A stretch of 13,785 bases of DNA from Smittium culicis (taxonomy: Eukaryota > Kickxellomycota > Harpellomycetes > Harpellales > Legeriomycetaceae), in NCBI GenBank assembly GCA_001970855.1, contig LSSN01002467.1, forward strand, positions 1-13,785, given 5' to 3'. Below the pieces are notes generated by a model, which saw only the letters and a list, made by a program, of their open reading frames with translations, did not search any database and was not told the DNA's origin. A program made the translations under genes and the position numbers. Position 1 is the stretch's first letter, and each line of letters begins with the position of its first letter. Positions 1 to 9,182 of this stretch are shown one piece after another.

Positions 1-325
1 TTTAATTGCCAATAAATATATTATGTGCATTTATGAAAAAATTTTAATGATGGTAATTGGTGAATCATAGTTTGAGTAAAAAAAAAATTTAATACACATT
101 TATAGAGAATTATATATGCTTTTTTTTACAGCAATCTGTTGTATAAAAGAAATTGATACTGAGTGCTTTAATTAGTCTAAAGGTAATAAATACTGGTATT
201 ATTATCTCTTTGCCCTGCTAAGCCTACATCCGCCTGAAACCTCTACAAATTCACAATTTTCAGTACACTAATAACCACGCGCTAAAACACATAATTTTAA
301 TAGAAATTCAATTCATTCAAGTACT
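1..325. other. AT-rich region upstream of PWP2
   Basis: No supportable gene. The stretch holds a T-tract ending in TTTTTTTACAG (3' splice-site-like, ending at 131), followed by a frame open to a TAG at 173-175. It is too short to call an exon. From about 200 it becomes less AT-biased (190-290) and is probably the promoter and 5' leader of PWP2. A TGAAAAAATTTT-like element lies at about 34-45. It resembles the RRPE element of yeast ribosome-biogenesis promoters, but A/T-only words are cheap in this base composition. Confidence 0.5.
142..149 (+). promoter_or_regulatory. Candidate TATA box for PWP2
   Basis: TATAAAAG lies 177 nt upstream of the PWP2 ATG. The match to the TATA consensus is exact, but the surrounding DNA is so AT-rich that chance matches are expected. 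No transcription start can be seen from sequence. Confidence 0.3.
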
Positions 326-2896
326 ATGAAGCTAGATTTTAAATTTTCTAATCTTTGCGGATCAGTCTACAAGAAGGGTAACTTGGTTTTTACCCCTGAT
401 GGAAACTCTGTTCTTAGCCCCGTAGGAAACAGAGTCTCTTTGTTCGATCTTGTCAATAATAAAGCCGAAACTTTCCCTTTCGAAGCTCGAAAAAATATCG
501 TTTTTTTAGCTCTGTCGCCAAATGCTCAACTCTTACTCACTATTGATGAGGACGGAAGAGCTCTTCTTGTCAACTTTAAAAGAAGGGTTGTAATTCATCA
601 CTTTAACTTCAAAGGTCAAGCGAGAGTCGCCGAATTTTCCCCCGATGGATCTTACATTGCTGTCGGTGTAGGAAAATTAGCCGAGTTGTGGAAAACCCCT
701 AAAACAAACAGAGAATTTGCCCCTTTTGTACTCCATCGAAAATACGCAGGTCATTTCGACGACATTACCCACATCAGTTGGTCCAGAGATTCTAAATTCT
801 TTTTAACTAGCAGTAAGGATATGTCTGCAAAGCTTTTTTCTACAGATCCGATAGAGGGTTTTACACCTACAACTTTCACTGGCCATAAACAAGCTATTGT
901 TGGCTCATGGTTCGGCTCTGACCTAAAAACCATTTATACTCTTAGTAAAGACGGTGCTGTCGCTGTTCGCAAGTTTAATATACAATCTACTGGAGAAGAA
1001 ATAGAATTCGGTAATTTCCCCAAAAACCCGGATACTCTTGAGCTCATAAAAACTCGCTGGTCTACTTCAAACCATCACTACTTTAATCAAAATGGTACTA
1101 AAGTAAAATGCGCTTACTTTAACCACAAAACACAACTATTACTTGCAGGATTCAGTAACGGAGTTTTCGGTTTATGGCAAATGCCTGACTTTTCTGAGCT
1201 CCAAACTCTATCTATTTCTCAAAACAAATTAACTTCTGCTGCCATAAACTTTTCAGGCGAATGGATTGCTTTGGCATCAAGTAAATTAGGACAATTGCTT
1301 GTTTGGGAATGGCAAAGTGAATCGTATGTTCTTAAGCAACAAGGCCATATTTACGATATGAGCTGCGTTTCTTACTCCGCTGATGGCCACTACTTAGCTA
1401 CTGGAGGTGATGATGGTAAAGTAAAAATTTGGACAGCGTCAAATGGATTCTGTTTTGTCACCTTCTCTAACCACTCCGCTGCAATAACTGCTTGCCAATT
1501 TACTAAAAAAAATCAAGTAGTAGTTACTGCGTCATTAGATGGAACCGTCAGAGCTTTCGATTTAGTGAGATACCGAAATTTTAGAACGTTCTTAGCTCCT
1601 ATCCCAGTTCAATTTTCTTGTCTGGCAGTTGATCCTAGCGGTGATATCGTTGTAGCTGGGTGCCAAGACTCTTTTGATATTTATGTTTGGAGCATGCAAA
1701 CAGGAAAATTACTTGATGTTTTGAGTGGCCATGACGGTCCTGTGGTTTCTTTGGATTTACGTCCAGATGGTATTCAACTAGCTTCAGCGTCTTGGGATAA
1801 AAGCGTTCGTTTATGGGACTTGTTCGATAGAAGCAAAAATGTTGAAAAGCTCACCCACTCATATGAAGTACTTGCTGTTACATATAAGCCAGATTCCAAA
1901 CAACTATGCACGTCAACACTTGATGGCCAAATTCACTTTTGGAATATTGCAAATGCATCCCAGGTTGGATCAATTGAAGGTAGACGTGATATCGCAGGTG
2001 GCCGCAGACAAGAGGATGTGAGAACTGCTGAAAACTCTGCATTCGGCAAATCTTTCAACTCCTTGTGCTACTCTGCTGACGGCTCTGTCGTTCTAGGAAG
2101 TGGAAATAGTCTGTATGTCTGCTTGTATGACGTTGAAACAAACGTCTTGCTAAAAAAATTCAAAATATCTTCGAATTTTAGCTACGACGGAATGCACGAA
2201 AAACTTAATAGCAAATTCATGACTGATGCTGGCCCAATCCAAAGCTTTGATAGCGACAATGACGCTTCTGACTTTGAAGATAGAAACGATAGCAGCTTGC
2301 CTGGAGTTAAAACTGGCGATTTATCTAAAAGAAACAAGATGCAAGTCATTAGAGCTCGTGGAGTTAGGTTCAACCCATCAGGCCAGCAATTTGCAGCAGC
2401 TACAAACTTAGGCTTGGTAATTTTTAGCTTAGATAACAACAATATGAGCTTCGATCCGTTCGATTTGGAAGTAGATATCAACCCAGAAACTATTAGCGAA
2501 ATGGTCAATAATCATGAATTTTTGAGAGCCTTAGTTAGTTCTATCAAGCTTGGTGAACGTTCAACAATCAATTCTGTTTACCAATCTATACCAACCGAAG
2601 AAATCCAGCTTATAGTCAAGCAAATCCCACCAAAATACTTGATTAGACTACTCGAGTTTATTTGCGTCGTTTTTGAAAGAAACAATCAAGTCGAGCTTGA
2701 TTTGACCTGGATAAGTTCGATTTTAATTAATCACGGTAAATACTTCACTACAAACTCTATCAATACCAGGCCCATCCTTCGCCAAGTTAGAAAATTAGTT
2801 TCGCAAATGCGAACTAGTTTGGGCAAACTCTGCGACGACAATAGCTATGAAATCCTTCGCCTCTTAAATTCTGCATCTATCCCAACTCTAGATTAA
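326..2896 (+). CDS. PWP2: Periodic tryptophan protein 2 (UTP1), SSU processome WD40 scaffold
   Basis: Pwp2/Utp1 is a nucleolar subunit of the UTP-B complex, which binds the 5' ETS and U3 snoRNP during 18S rRNA maturation. The 856-aa single-exon product has the family layout. Two WD40 propellers fill about residues 10-700, with WD-type repeat endings such as KIW (367-369), RLWD (495-498) and HFWN (537-540). The Pwp2 hallmark EGRRDIAGGRR is at 551-561, followed by TAENSAFGKSFNSLCYSADG. An acidic linker occupies about 641-665, then RARGVRFNPSGQQFAAAT (676-693), then a helical Utp12-type C-terminal domain (about 720-850). It is slightly shorter than the roughly 920-aa yeast and human proteins. 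The N-terminus MKLDFKFSNLCGSVY aligns with fungal Pwp2 starts as I remember them, which supports this ATG. It converges on the aminopeptidase gene, with 313 nt between stops. Confidence 0.98.
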   Translation: MKLDFKFSNLCGSVYKKGNLVFTPDGNSVLSPVGNRVSLFDLVNNKAETFPFEARKNIVFLALSPNAQLLLTIDEDGRALLVNFKRRVVIHHFNFKGQARVAEFSPDGSYIAVGVGKLAELWKTPKTNREFAPFVLHRKYAGHFDDITHISWSRDSKFFLTSSKDMSAKLFSTDPIEGFTPTTFTGHKQAIVGSWFGSDLKTIYTLSKDGAVAVRKFNIQSTGEEIEFGNFPKNPDTLELIKTRWSTSNHHYFNQNGTKVKCAYFNHKTQLLLAGFSNGVFGLWQMPDFSELQTLSISQNKLTSAAINFSGEWIALASSKLGQLLVWEWQSESYVLKQQGHIYDMSCVSYSADGHYLATGGDDGKVKIWTASNGFCFVTFSNHSAAITACQFTKKNQVVVTASLDGTVRAFDLVRYRNFRTFLAPIPVQFSCLAVDPSGDIVVAGCQDSFDIYVWSMQTGKLLDVLSGHDGPVVSLDLRPDGIQLASASWDKSVRLWDLFDRSKNVEKLTHSYEVLAVTYKPDSKQLCTSTLDGQIHFWNIANASQVGSIEGRRDIAGGRRQEDVRTAENSAFGKSFNSLCYSADGSVVLGSGNSLYVCLYDVETNVLLKKFKISSNFSYDGMHEKLNSKFMTDAGPIQSFDSDNDASDFEDRNDSSLPGVKTGDLSKRNKMQVIRARGVRFNPSGQQFAAATNLGLVIFSLDNNNMSFDPFDLEVDINPETISEMVNNHEFLRALVSSIKLGERSTINSVYQSIPTEEIQLIVKQIPPKYLIRLLEFICVVFERNNQVELDLTWISSILINHGKYFTTNSINTRPILRQVRKLVSQMRTSLGKLCDDNSYEILRLLNSASIPTLD

Positions 2897-3209
2897 ATGT
2901 TTTTATAACTTCTCTCCTTTCCTTTTCGATCTTAAAATATTTCTTATAATCTACACACAATTTTCAAGCCTTTACAATTACTTTTACTATTATTAAAAAA
3001 TACATACAAACATAGATTCTCGTATTCAGAAATTTTTTTGAAATATACTTTTACTTGAATGAAGAGATAAAAAAAAAATTACATATTAATAATAAAAATC
3101 ATGAGTATTAGAAACCAACAAAATTTTTAACCAATTAATTATATAACTAAGCTTCATAAGGTTTAAAAAGCTTTAGACATCGTACTGATGCTTAAAGGAA
3201 AAAAAAAAT
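2897..3209. other. Convergent 3' intergenic region (PWP2 / aminopeptidase)
   Basis: This is AT-rich sequence between two facing stop codons, and presumably carries both 3' UTRs. It holds A-runs at about 3069-3078 and 3199-3208 and no open frame worth naming. Confidence 0.6.
3091..3096 (+). terminator. Candidate poly(A) signal for PWP2
   Basis: A canonical AATAAA lies 195 nt after the PWP2 stop. This is plausible as a cleavage and polyadenylation signal, but the hexamer is common in such AT-rich DNA. Confidence 0.3.
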
Positions 3210-4895
3210 CTAAAGCGGGTTTTCAGAAATAGATCTCAAAAGCTCAATCAGAGTTCTTGTTGGTCTACCAGTCATACCTTTAAAGTGGTATCCTGTACCC
3301 ATTGATGTATCGGAAGAGCCAGCGATATCCAAGTGGGCCCAATTTATAGAGGCATTAGTTTTTGCTGAAGATGAATCATTAGATGAGTCTTTAGGAGTGC
3401 CCAAAAACTGACTTAAAAACATAGCGGCAGTACTGGAACCAGCACCACTAATTCCGGAGCTAATATTACCAAGATCAGCTATTTGGCTGTCCATAGCCTT
3501 CAGGTAGGCTTTGTGCATAGGCATTCTCCAAACAAGATCACCAGTTGACAAAGAAGATTCGTAGATTCTTTTCCATAGCTGTTCTGATTCTGAAAAGACG
3601 CCAGAGTAGACTTCACCAATAGCAACTACCACTGCACCAGTAAGCGTTGCGACATCAATCACGGTCTTTGGATTAAATGTGTCAACGGCGTAAGTGAGTG
3701 CATCAGCTAAAACCAAGCGGCCTTCGGCATCTGTGTTTAGTATTTCTACAGTTTTTCCATTTTTGGCGGTGAATACATCGCCAGGCTTTGTCGCCTTACC
3801 ATTAATCAAATTTTCGCATAATGGAACTACACACACTACATCGATAGGTAGCTTCAGTGCAGAAATCCCGCGCATAGCAGCTACAACAGAAGCACCACCG
3901 CCCATATCGCCTTTCATCTGATCCATTTTATTTGCTGGTTTAATACTAATGCCACCAGAGTCAAAAGTAATACCTTTACCAACTAAAGCAACATCAGGAG
4001 CGAAATCTGCAGAGCTTGAGCTAGAGCTTTTTTGAGATGATTTGCCTCTGTAGATTACTTCAACAAATTTTAGGGGTTCATCAGATCCTTGTGAAACACT
4101 TAAGAATAAGTTCATGTTTTGCTTTTTTGCCCATTCTTTATCATATACATTAACTGTAACATTGTCAAATTTACTTAGTTCATCGACAACTGAGTTGGCA
4201 AAAATAGTTGGAGTCATCAAGTTTGCTGGTGTTGAGGCTAAGTCACGTGCAAAATTTTGGGATTCAGCATATATTTTACCTCTTTCCCAGCAATTTGCTA
4301 AATCGCTAGACAAAGTGAAATCTTTCGAATTCGAAGTTGTAGAGATAGGATTAATCTGTAAGGGCTTGTTATCTTTAATTTTATCAGAGGCAGAAGATTT
4401 GCAAGCATCGAATTTGTATATACCCAAATATGCACCTTCTGCAGCAGAGCTAGGATTGCCCATTATTTCAATGTCTACTGAATCGACATTATTGGCTTTT
4501 AGACTCTTTACACCGGTACCTACAGCCGTTCTTATGTTCTCATTTTGTTCCTGTAAAGAATCAGATGTATTCCCTAAACCAACTACGGCTATTTGTCTTG
4601 AAATGGAGCCAGAATCTGATTTTTCATAGTGAATGTGACAATCTCCTATTTTTCCTTTTAAATCGCGAGTTTTAAGTTCGTCGACTATACAGGCTGCAGA
4701 TTTAGAGGAAATAGGGAAAGGATTTGAATCAGAGCCGTTCGAAAATTCAAGATTGCTATTAAATCCCAATATCAAGCCTTTGGATGAATTTAAGGCAGAA
4801 AGGGTGGAAAATTTGAAAGATTTGTAGGAAGGATAAATAACAAACTTGTTGCCATTCAGCAGAACGTTCTTAGAGGAACGGATAAGTGAGTACAT
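3210..4895 (-). CDS. LAP3: M17 leucine aminopeptidase, probably mitochondrial
   Basis: This is a dimetal (Zn/Mn) exopeptidase that removes N-terminal residues from peptides; M17 enzymes form hexamers. The first ATG in the frame is at 4895, giving 561 aa. The frame runs 17 codons further upstream only from a TTG, which is an unlikely start in a eukaryote. All M17 active-site residues are visible (numbered from the ATG): metal ligands K307, D312, D330, D389 and E391, catalytic K319 and R393, and the signature NTDAEGRL at 387-394. The last 50 residues contain the family WAHLDIAG motif. The first 40 residues have several K/R, many S and no D or E, as in a mitochondrial presequence (inference). 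Two serine-rich insertions, about 285-296 and 500-514, lengthen it beyond the usual 480-520 aa. The symbol follows human LAP3; yeast LAP3 is an unrelated protease. Confidence 0.96.
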   Translation of the reverse strand: MYSLIRSSKNVLLNGNKFVIYPSYKSFKFSTLSALNSSKGLILGFNSNLEFSNGSDSNPFPISSKSAACIVDELKTRDLKGKIGDCHIHYEKSDSGSISRQIAVVGLGNTSDSLQEQNENIRTAVGTGVKSLKANNVDSVDIEIMGNPSSAAEGAYLGIYKFDACKSSASDKIKDNKPLQINPISTTSNSKDFTLSSDLANCWERGKIYAESQNFARDLASTPANLMTPTIFANSVVDELSKFDNVTVNVYDKEWAKKQNMNLFLSVSQGSDEPLKFVEVIYRGKSSQKSSSSSSADFAPDVALVGKGITFDSGGISIKPANKMDQMKGDMGGGASVVAAMRGISALKLPIDVVCVVPLCENLINGKATKPGDVFTAKNGKTVEILNTDAEGRLVLADALTYAVDTFNPKTVIDVATLTGAVVVAIGEVYSGVFSESEQLWKRIYESSLSTGDLVWRMPMHKAYLKAMDSQIADLGNISSGISGAGSSTAAMFLSQFLGTPKDSSNDSSSAKTNASINWAHLDIAGSSDTSMGTGYHFKGMTGRPTRTLIELLRSISENPL

Positions 4896-5308
4896 TTTAT
4901 AATTAGTTCCAAGTGAATTCTTGATATCAACGAGCTTTGAGTACAATAATAATTCAAAATAGATAATTTAGAAGCGTTAAGGTTGAAAAGTTTAAAAAAA
5001 GCAAAACAATATTTAATTTAATTTTCATTGCACCGAATTTATTCTCAGATTCTAATTTTAAGCAAAAATTGCTTTATTGGCCAATATCTTGTAACAAATC
5101 AAAATAGATTACTTTTGATAACTTTATATCGATATTGATCGAACAACGCATCTTTTACTGATAAAAACAAACTTTCAAAGGATCAATCTTCATTGAAAGT
5201 AATATAAATCGAATAAAATGATATGGTAATTGTATGAAACTCATCAATAATAGGACTACTCCAGAGCATAGACAGGAATTGTATTTTCAAAGCCTGTTAA
5301 TCACTGAG

Positions 5309-5324
5309 CTTAGTTTGCACTAAG
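5309..5324. repeat. Short perfect hairpin in GC-richer island
   Basis: CTTAGT and ACTAAG form a 6-bp perfect stem around a TTGC tetraloop. It sits inside the GC-richer island at about 5250-5395, which also carries the pentamer TAGCG twice (5331-5335 and 5347-5351). This could be part of a structured RNA, but no known RNA family is recognised. Confidence 0.3.
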
Positions 5325-6744
5325 TTTCGGTAGCGGGCTCATGGCTTAGCGTCCATACTTACACAGTGAATCTTCGACAGTCTTGCGTTTCTACATAAGA
5401 AAATATTAATTTACTAAAACTTAATCCAATGTTTATACTTGTATTTTCCATTATACAATTAAAGATTTGGCTAAAATATGTTATATCTAAATTTAATGCC
5501 AATATAATTCCGGTTTTAGCGCTACACAGTTCATACAAACGAATTAAAGCTTATGCACTTTGCATAATTTAATTTACTGGATCCATATTTTCAAAAAAAA
5601 AAAAGTTCTCGAATTTAAAGAGGATTGTTGGTATACAAGCGGATTGTTGAAGATTTTAGGATTATGTGTTCATAATTTAGCATAAAAAACTGTGTAAATA
5701 TAATTTGACTGAATTAAGGAGAAGTATTTAAATGAATGGAATGGTTTTTTTTTTTTGGACATTTATCGATTTACTGTTTTATTCAACTCTAATAATCAGA
5801 GTGAGTTATTTATGATTACAAAATCCGAGAACAAAAAAAATATGCAGAGTGCTGGGTAATCTGAATTAATTCAAGTAATAGTCAAATAAAATTGTAGATG
5901 GTATTATGAAAAAACTTTAAATTTATTATAATTATACAATTTTTTATTGTTAGTTAATTTTCATAACCTTTATACTGGTTGCTTATATCCATAACATAAA
6001 CTCACCCTTCTATATTAGACTATTCATATTTAATGCCTTAGCTTATTGGGAAAATAATAACCAAGTGATATATATTTTTTGAAGCTAATTATTACTAATG
6101 ACCAATTTTAAGAAATATAATTGATGTAAACTATCCTTTGAATATACAAAAACAATCAAGGTTTATAAAAAGCTCAAATATACAGCTCATTAAATGTTAT
6201 TTTTTATTTAATACTATTTCAGCTACGTAATTATGAAATAAACAATGAAGATTTGATAAAATTATCTGTGTTACTAAAAATAAAACTATTATAGTTTTTC
6301 AAAGTTTCAATTTTACGCAGCGGACTGCCAGGAGTATTCAAGTGTATAAATGATGGATTATAACATAAAAATAAGTAAAATCCAACTTATATTGAAAAGT
6401 TCTAATTGTTTAGTAAAAGAAAAAAAAACAAAAAACACTCCTTTCATTTAATAAATTAAAAATTTTTACACACTATAGTCTCTTCTGACAGGGCGAAAAT
6501 AGATCCTATAAGTTCTCTTCTACCCCTTTTCCCCCTACACGTACCATCGCCAGATAAAATGTAATAAGAGTCTGTTCTTTCCCGGATCCATAATAAATAT
6601 ATGATTTTTATGTTTATTTATTATGCCTTTTTCTAGGGAAAGTTTAATTTTTGTTTCAAGTTTTATTTTCACACAGTAATCACGATTTAAAAAAATAAAA
6701 AAGCATAAATACTGAATTAATCAATATCCATATTATTGAAAGCA

Positions 6745-6752
6745 TATAAAAG
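6745..6752 (+). promoter_or_regulatory. Candidate TATA box for the hydrolase gene
   Basis: TATAAAAG lies 128 nt before the hydrolase ATG, within AT-rich DNA. The motif and its distance are plausible, but chance occurrence cannot be excluded. Confidence 0.3.
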
Positions 6753-6880
6753 ATCATTTCCCACTTTAATAACAAAATAAGAAAAAAAACACTGAATAGG
6801 CTTTCATTTTAAACTCAAAATTAAAATAAAGATATAAAGCATTTTACTAGTATTTTTAGGATAAAACATTCATACCAAAA

Positions 6881-8352
6881 ATGTCAGATATTATAGGATA
6901 TGGCTACCCAACTGAGGGACCAGCTGAAAGACAAGAGGAATATAACCGAATTATGAAAGAAGTAACTGAAAAAGCCACTGAATCTTATCATAAGAATGGA
7001 CCTTTAGTCCATAACTGGTCGTTAGAAATGCAGGTTGCAATAGAAAGAATCAGAGAAGAATTGGATTTTATGCTTCCTCACAACCCATTGCTTAATGAAA
7101 GTAACTTTGATGCCCATATGTTGGACAGAGCGTTTCAAAAGATGAGGAGCTTGGAATCTGATATAAGCAGCAAAGGTGGCCAGTACAGAAAACGTTTCTG
7201 GAAAGTTGAAAACGAGGCTATCGTTTCTTCTGCTGACCCTGTATTTGATCACCTAGTTCAAGAAGATAGAGATTTGATAGGTAAGTCTACACCGAGGGAA
7301 CTGTTTACTGAAATTGTTGCTAGCCAAGAATTTTTAGATAGCCAAAAAGAAAATGGCATTGATGAAGAAACAGCGCTGTCGATCAAACCTCTACACAGCG
7401 ATGAAATTATTATTGTCTGGTATCATGGTGGTGGTTTCTACTTAGAGTGCCCAGGAACTAACAGATCTGCTGCTCTTGATATCTCAAAAGAAACTGGGTA
7501 CCGCCTATTCCGTAAGTTTATAGACATACAAAAACCATTCTGGTTTATCTATGTAAATTATAACTGTTTTAACATTGTATTTGCTATAATTATCCTTCAT
7601 TATTCAGAAATAATGACTAAATTTTACTACTTACACAAAACTATAAAAATATTACTATATTTTAAACTAATTATCCTATATTTTACTGTAATGAATATTT
7701 AGTCCCTGATTACAGATATATGCCAGTACACCCATTCCCAACTCCAATTTATGACGGCCTCACCTTTTTCAGATATCTTGTTGAAGCGGGATTTAAGCCC
7801 GGAAACATCATAATCGCAGGTGATAGTGCTGGAGGAAACTTGTGCTTAACTATCATGCAGAATCTAAAAAAGCTTAATTTGAGTCAGCCAAGAGCTGCAA
7901 TTTTGTTCTCGCCATGGTGTGATTTGAGCTTTACCTCTGACAGCTGGAAACGCAACGTCGACTTTGATTTCATCCCAGTTCCCCACTTTGACAGAGTCAC
8001 ATGTGACTGTAGAATGTATGTAGCACCAGGAAAGAAGTATGATGAAAAAGTCCGAGAAATGCTAAACCACCCTCTAGTATCTCCGCTCCATGGTGATTAT
8101 GATGGGTGTGCTCCAATGTACATCCAAAGTGGTGAAGTCGAGCTTCTTGTAGACGACATTGACGCTCTTGCCAAAAAACTAGGGGCTAAAGAGGTTTTCA
8201 TTCAAGGAAAAGACCATCCTGGTATTGAACCAAATCAAAGGGTCGTCTATGAAAAGTATGCTGGTATGGTTCACATATTCTTCTTGTTTGATATACCAGA
8301 CGAGAAATACGCTGCCATAAAAGGAGTTGGCAATTATGTCAGATCGCTATAA
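6881..8352 (+). CDS. Alpha/beta hydrolase, hormone-sensitive-lipase family (steryl acetyl hydrolase-like)
   Basis: This esterase- or deacetylase-type serine hydrolase is encoded by two exons, 6881-7511 and 7703-8352, giving 426 aa. Joining across the 191-nt intron rebuilds the family segment LPDYRYMPVHPFP (211-223; compare DYRLAPEHPFP), which neither exon gives alone. The oxyanion HGGG is at 182-185, on exon 1. The nucleophile motif GDSAGGN (Ser252), the likely acid Asp361 and His401 are on exon 2, so only the spliced product can be active. The first 110 residues are hydrophilic and family-specific, with no signal peptide or obvious membrane segment, unlike yeast Say1, which has an N-terminal anchor. 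Length matches Say1 (about 424 aa). The substrate (sterol acetate, short-chain ester or xenobiotic) is unknown. The start has A at -3 and no better upstream ATG. Family is sure; the precise name is not. Confidence 0.9.
7512..7702 (+). other. Hydrolase intron (191 nt)
   Basis: The donor is GTAAGT (7512-7517) and the acceptor is TTTAG ending at 7702, with an ACTAAT branch-like element at 7666-7671. It is a phase 1 intron. The whole intron is open in the exon 1 frame, and the stop codon TAG (7700-7702) is the acceptor itself. A CAG at 7713-7715 would shift the frame by 13 nt and is rejected. Confidence 0.9.
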
Positions 8353-9182
8353 TAGTAAAAAATACACTTTTTTCAACTTATCAATTTCGAAGTACTATAC
8401 TTACTCTCGTTTTTATGCGCCTTTTATATTAGTGAATTTTTTTTCATCCGCTAACTATTTTATACAAACTAAATAAATTGATTTTTTGATTCTAAATTTA
8501 GTCTATTTTAAATTTACGAAAAGATGCCTATTTCTTTTACATATTTTTTAGCTCGTACGTTTATTATTTTATTGTATATCCCGACACTATTTGAAATTTG
8601 ATATAGAAATATAATTTCTTATACTTCTTCATTAATAATACAATAGACATATTTCATTTAAACTTGAATATTGTTTTGTTTTGATGAATTCATAATTATG
8701 ATATCTTTACTGATATAAACTGTGATTAATTTCTAGTTCTTTCCGAACCAAGCTGGGCTCTTATCTAACTGGGTATCTTGTGAATACTATCGTATAGCTC
8801 AAGAAACAAAATACTCCCAATGCTTTTGATTTGTGCTATTCAGAACTTTTTAGTGGTTTTCGTTGATATTTATTTAATATTTTGAATTTAAATAGTGAAT
8901 ACATACTGGCCAATGAGTTTGTTTTCGCATTCTAAATTATTTCAAATCTGTCAATATCGATTTGAGCAATATTGTTTAAACTTTTATTATTTGAATAATT
9001 TTCTTACCATTTAAAATATTTGTACTTTCTTTTTTATTCTAATAACGATATTCAAAATTTATCTATTTGCTAATTTTTCTCCTCAAAAAATCGCAAAGTC
9101 AAAGAATACTATATAATCACTCGAATTCAGCTAAGCATATATTCAGAGTTACTAGTATTAGCTAAAAATTATAGTTTAAAAA
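8353..9182. other. AT-rich intergenic region between hydrolase and NAT9
   Basis: It contains the hydrolase 3' UTR and NAT9 upstream DNA. No gene is supported. A less AT-rich patch at about 8735-8825, preceded by TTTCTAG, has a 30-codon open frame (8737-8826) with no start codon and no recognisable family. TATATAA at 9110-9116, 67 nt upstream of the NAT9 ATG, is a candidate TATA element. Confidence 0.55.
8472..8477 (+). terminator. Candidate poly(A) signal for the hydrolase gene
   Basis: AATAAA lies 119 nt beyond the hydrolase stop codon. The spacing is plausible, and no other termination signal stands out. Confidence 0.35.

Larger units (their letters stand above)
4896..6880. other. Long AT-rich intergenic region, no gene supported
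   Basis: Almost 2 kb separate the divergent aminopeptidase and hydrolase genes. Most of it is low-complexity A/T with homopolymer tracts near 5594, 5748 and 6421. Two islands are clearly richer in G+C, about 5250-5395 and 6480-6595. The first contains a perfect 6-bp hairpin. The second has a short open frame without a start. I found no tRNA boxes, no Sm-site-bearing snRNA and no protein family motif in either strand. The outer parts must include the promoters of both flanking genes. Confidence 0.6.

Noticed and set aside
751..2508. Reading frames of 60-108 codons in other frames inside PWP2 (751-933 -, 1839-2021 +, 2182-2508 -, 2226-2411 +)
   Set aside because: They lie entirely within the clearly homologous PWP2 frame, lack family motifs and are shadows of its codon usage.
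3694..4629. Plus-strand frames of 75 and 171 codons antisense to the aminopeptidase
   Set aside because: The opposite strand carries an unbroken M17 enzyme with all catalytic residues. These frames are antisense shadows rich in S/F/L with no recognisable domain.
5145..5170. GCATCTTTTACTGA, similar to the U5 loop I sequence
   Set aside because: The invariant GCCTTTTACTA is not matched, and the flanks do not form the U5 stem.
5350..5375. ATACTTACACAG, resembling the 5' end of U1 snRNA
   Set aside because: U1 needs ACTTACCTG, and there is no following stem-loop set or Sm site. The similarity stops after nine bases.
7022..7252. Minus-strand 76-codon frame opposite hydrolase exon 1
   Set aside because: Antisense to a conserved coding exon, with no motif of its own.
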